Shown here piece after piece: positions 15,025 to 15,518 of a stretch of 15,518 nucleotides of DNA; position 1 is the first letter of the stretch, and each line of letters begins with the position of its first letter. The stretch is from Collimonas sp. UBA1456 (GTDB lineage Bacteria; Pseudomonadota; Gammaproteobacteria; Burkholderiales; Burkholderiaceae_D). The notes beneath the pieces were generated by a model. It was not told the DNA's origin and did not search any database. It worked only from the letters and a program-made list of their open reading frames with translations. The position numbers were made by a program, and so were the translations under genes. Location: NCBI GenBank assembly GCA_002325825.1, contig DCSW01000046.1:1-15518 (forward strand), read 5' to 3'.

Positions 15025-15518
15025 CTAAGTAGCAAGGGCCAATTTCTGCTTCGGGGTAATGTCGCTGAGCGTCCCCATTCGGATGTTTGTGATTGTCAGT
15101 CCAGAGCCATTTCGTCACAAGTTCCTGAGCCTCATCGACGAATTCGAGTAGGTAATGTACTAGCCAGTCATAGCGAACCGTTCTGTTATAACACTCGATA
15201 TAAGCATTTTGTTACGTCTTGTTACGTCTTTCCGGATTGAATAAATCTGACCTTGGTGCCACTCTTTTCTGCCCACGCACCCATTGTCAAACTGATGTAT
15301 TCGGGTCCGCTGTCACAGCAGATCATCATCGCCACCCACCATTCGATAAGCAGATCTAGCTGATCGCGAAAGTCGTGCATGAACTGCTGATGCTAATTCC
15401 ATACGCTCGGACTGCCACTTGTTTCATCTCACGTAGGTGAGATTGTAGTCCCCAGTCAAGTAGCCATTAATGATATAGAGTCTTCTGCCTGTTTCCGATA
15501 CGATTTTGGCGGCAACTT
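15025..15518 (-). pseudogene. IS3-family transposase (OrfB), degraded, C-terminal part
   Basis: Minus-strand pieces of a DDE integrase-core protein. From the window edge inward: DQLDLLIEWW, then ICCDSGPEYISLTMGAWAEK (the second aspartate of the triad in CDSGPEYIS), then GTKVRFIQSGK. A 10-bp tandem duplication breaks the frame, and a TAA replaces a codon right after GKT. Next comes QNAYIECYNRTVRYDWLVHY, with the triad glutamate in YIEC, then FVDEAQELVTKWLW. A small frameshift near 15074-15080 leads to the usual end ITPKQKLALAT with the stop at 15025-15027. In intact relatives the motif is NAYIERFNRTVRYEWL. The part nearest the window edge (15420-15518) does not match well, so an internal deletion or a different sequence may begin there. 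It cannot be active. Confidence 0.8.
15211..15230. repeat. Perfect 10-bp tandem duplication in the transposase remnant
   Basis: GTTACGTCTT occurs twice in a row. With one copy removed the minus strand reads GKT-stop-QNAYIECYNR, joining the two family-like halves, so the duplication is one of the disabling mutations. Confidence 0.85.

Larger units (their letters stand above)
14988..15518 (-). mobile_element. Remnant of an IS3-family insertion sequence (cut by the window end)
   Basis: The stretch holds the 3' part of a transposase of IS3-type on the minus strand and, outside its stop codon, an end-like sequence that starts TGGTACCCCACCTTTTGGAT at 14988, similar in style to IS3-family ends that begin with TG. 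A perfect hairpin CCATCC/GGATGG (14976-14990) overlaps this border. The exact end cannot be fixed because the other end and any target duplication lie outside the window. Confidence 0.6.

Noticed and set aside
1..15518. CRISPR array, toxin-antitoxin pair, defence island or retron
   Set aside because: No regularly spaced repeats, no small paired genes and no reverse transcriptase or defence nuclease were seen. AddAB is ordinary repair machinery.

Overview
The window looks like chromosomal DNA of a betaproteobacterium, most likely from the Oxalobacteraceae/Burkholderiales. This rests on the trxA-rho-rpmE neighbourhood with a cysteine-free type B L31, on an addB-addA pair (rather than recBCD) with betaproteobacterial-style sequences, and on protein flavour. 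No species is claimed. Three separate stretches are decaying: a transporter paralogue, an MFS transporter and an IS3-family transposase. The host therefore seems to be losing accessory genes around an intact core.

Layout. 1-2740 (+): a polar amino-acid ABC transporter with an intact lipoprotein binding protein (160-945), a broken second binding-protein gene (987-1703) and an intact membrane permease (1997-2740) with its own likely sigma70 promoter. No ATPase gene is present in the window. 2781-8863 (-): addB then addA, overlapping by one base (TGATG), encoding the two subunits of an AddAB helicase-nuclease for double-strand-break repair. A good promoter for the pair lies at 9009-9037. 9191-12550 (+): trxA, rho and rpmE2, with a decayed MFS transporter (11095-12032) lying between rho and rpmE2. 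12888-14618 (+): a GT39/ArnT-like membrane glycosyltransferase, bracketed by two imperfect ~32-bp direct repeats. 14801-14885 (+): tRNA-Leu(CAA) with a strong terminator. 14988-15518: remnant of an IS3-family element whose transposase lies on the minus strand and runs off the window.

The most striking structure is in the broken binding-protein gene. Its last ~189 bp (about 1500-1688) are inverted: the C-terminal third reads on the opposite strand. Flipping the segment back rejoins the coding sequence and restores a family-like C-terminus (DLFGNGK) followed directly by a TAG stop at 1701-1703. Other points are a G-free, C-rich tract just before rho (a possible autoregulatory rut site), an A9 slippage run in addB, a terminator-like hairpin in the addB leader, and 10-bp tandem duplications in two of the decayed genes. 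I found no convincing new multi-gene system; the rest is housekeeping genes plus gene decay.
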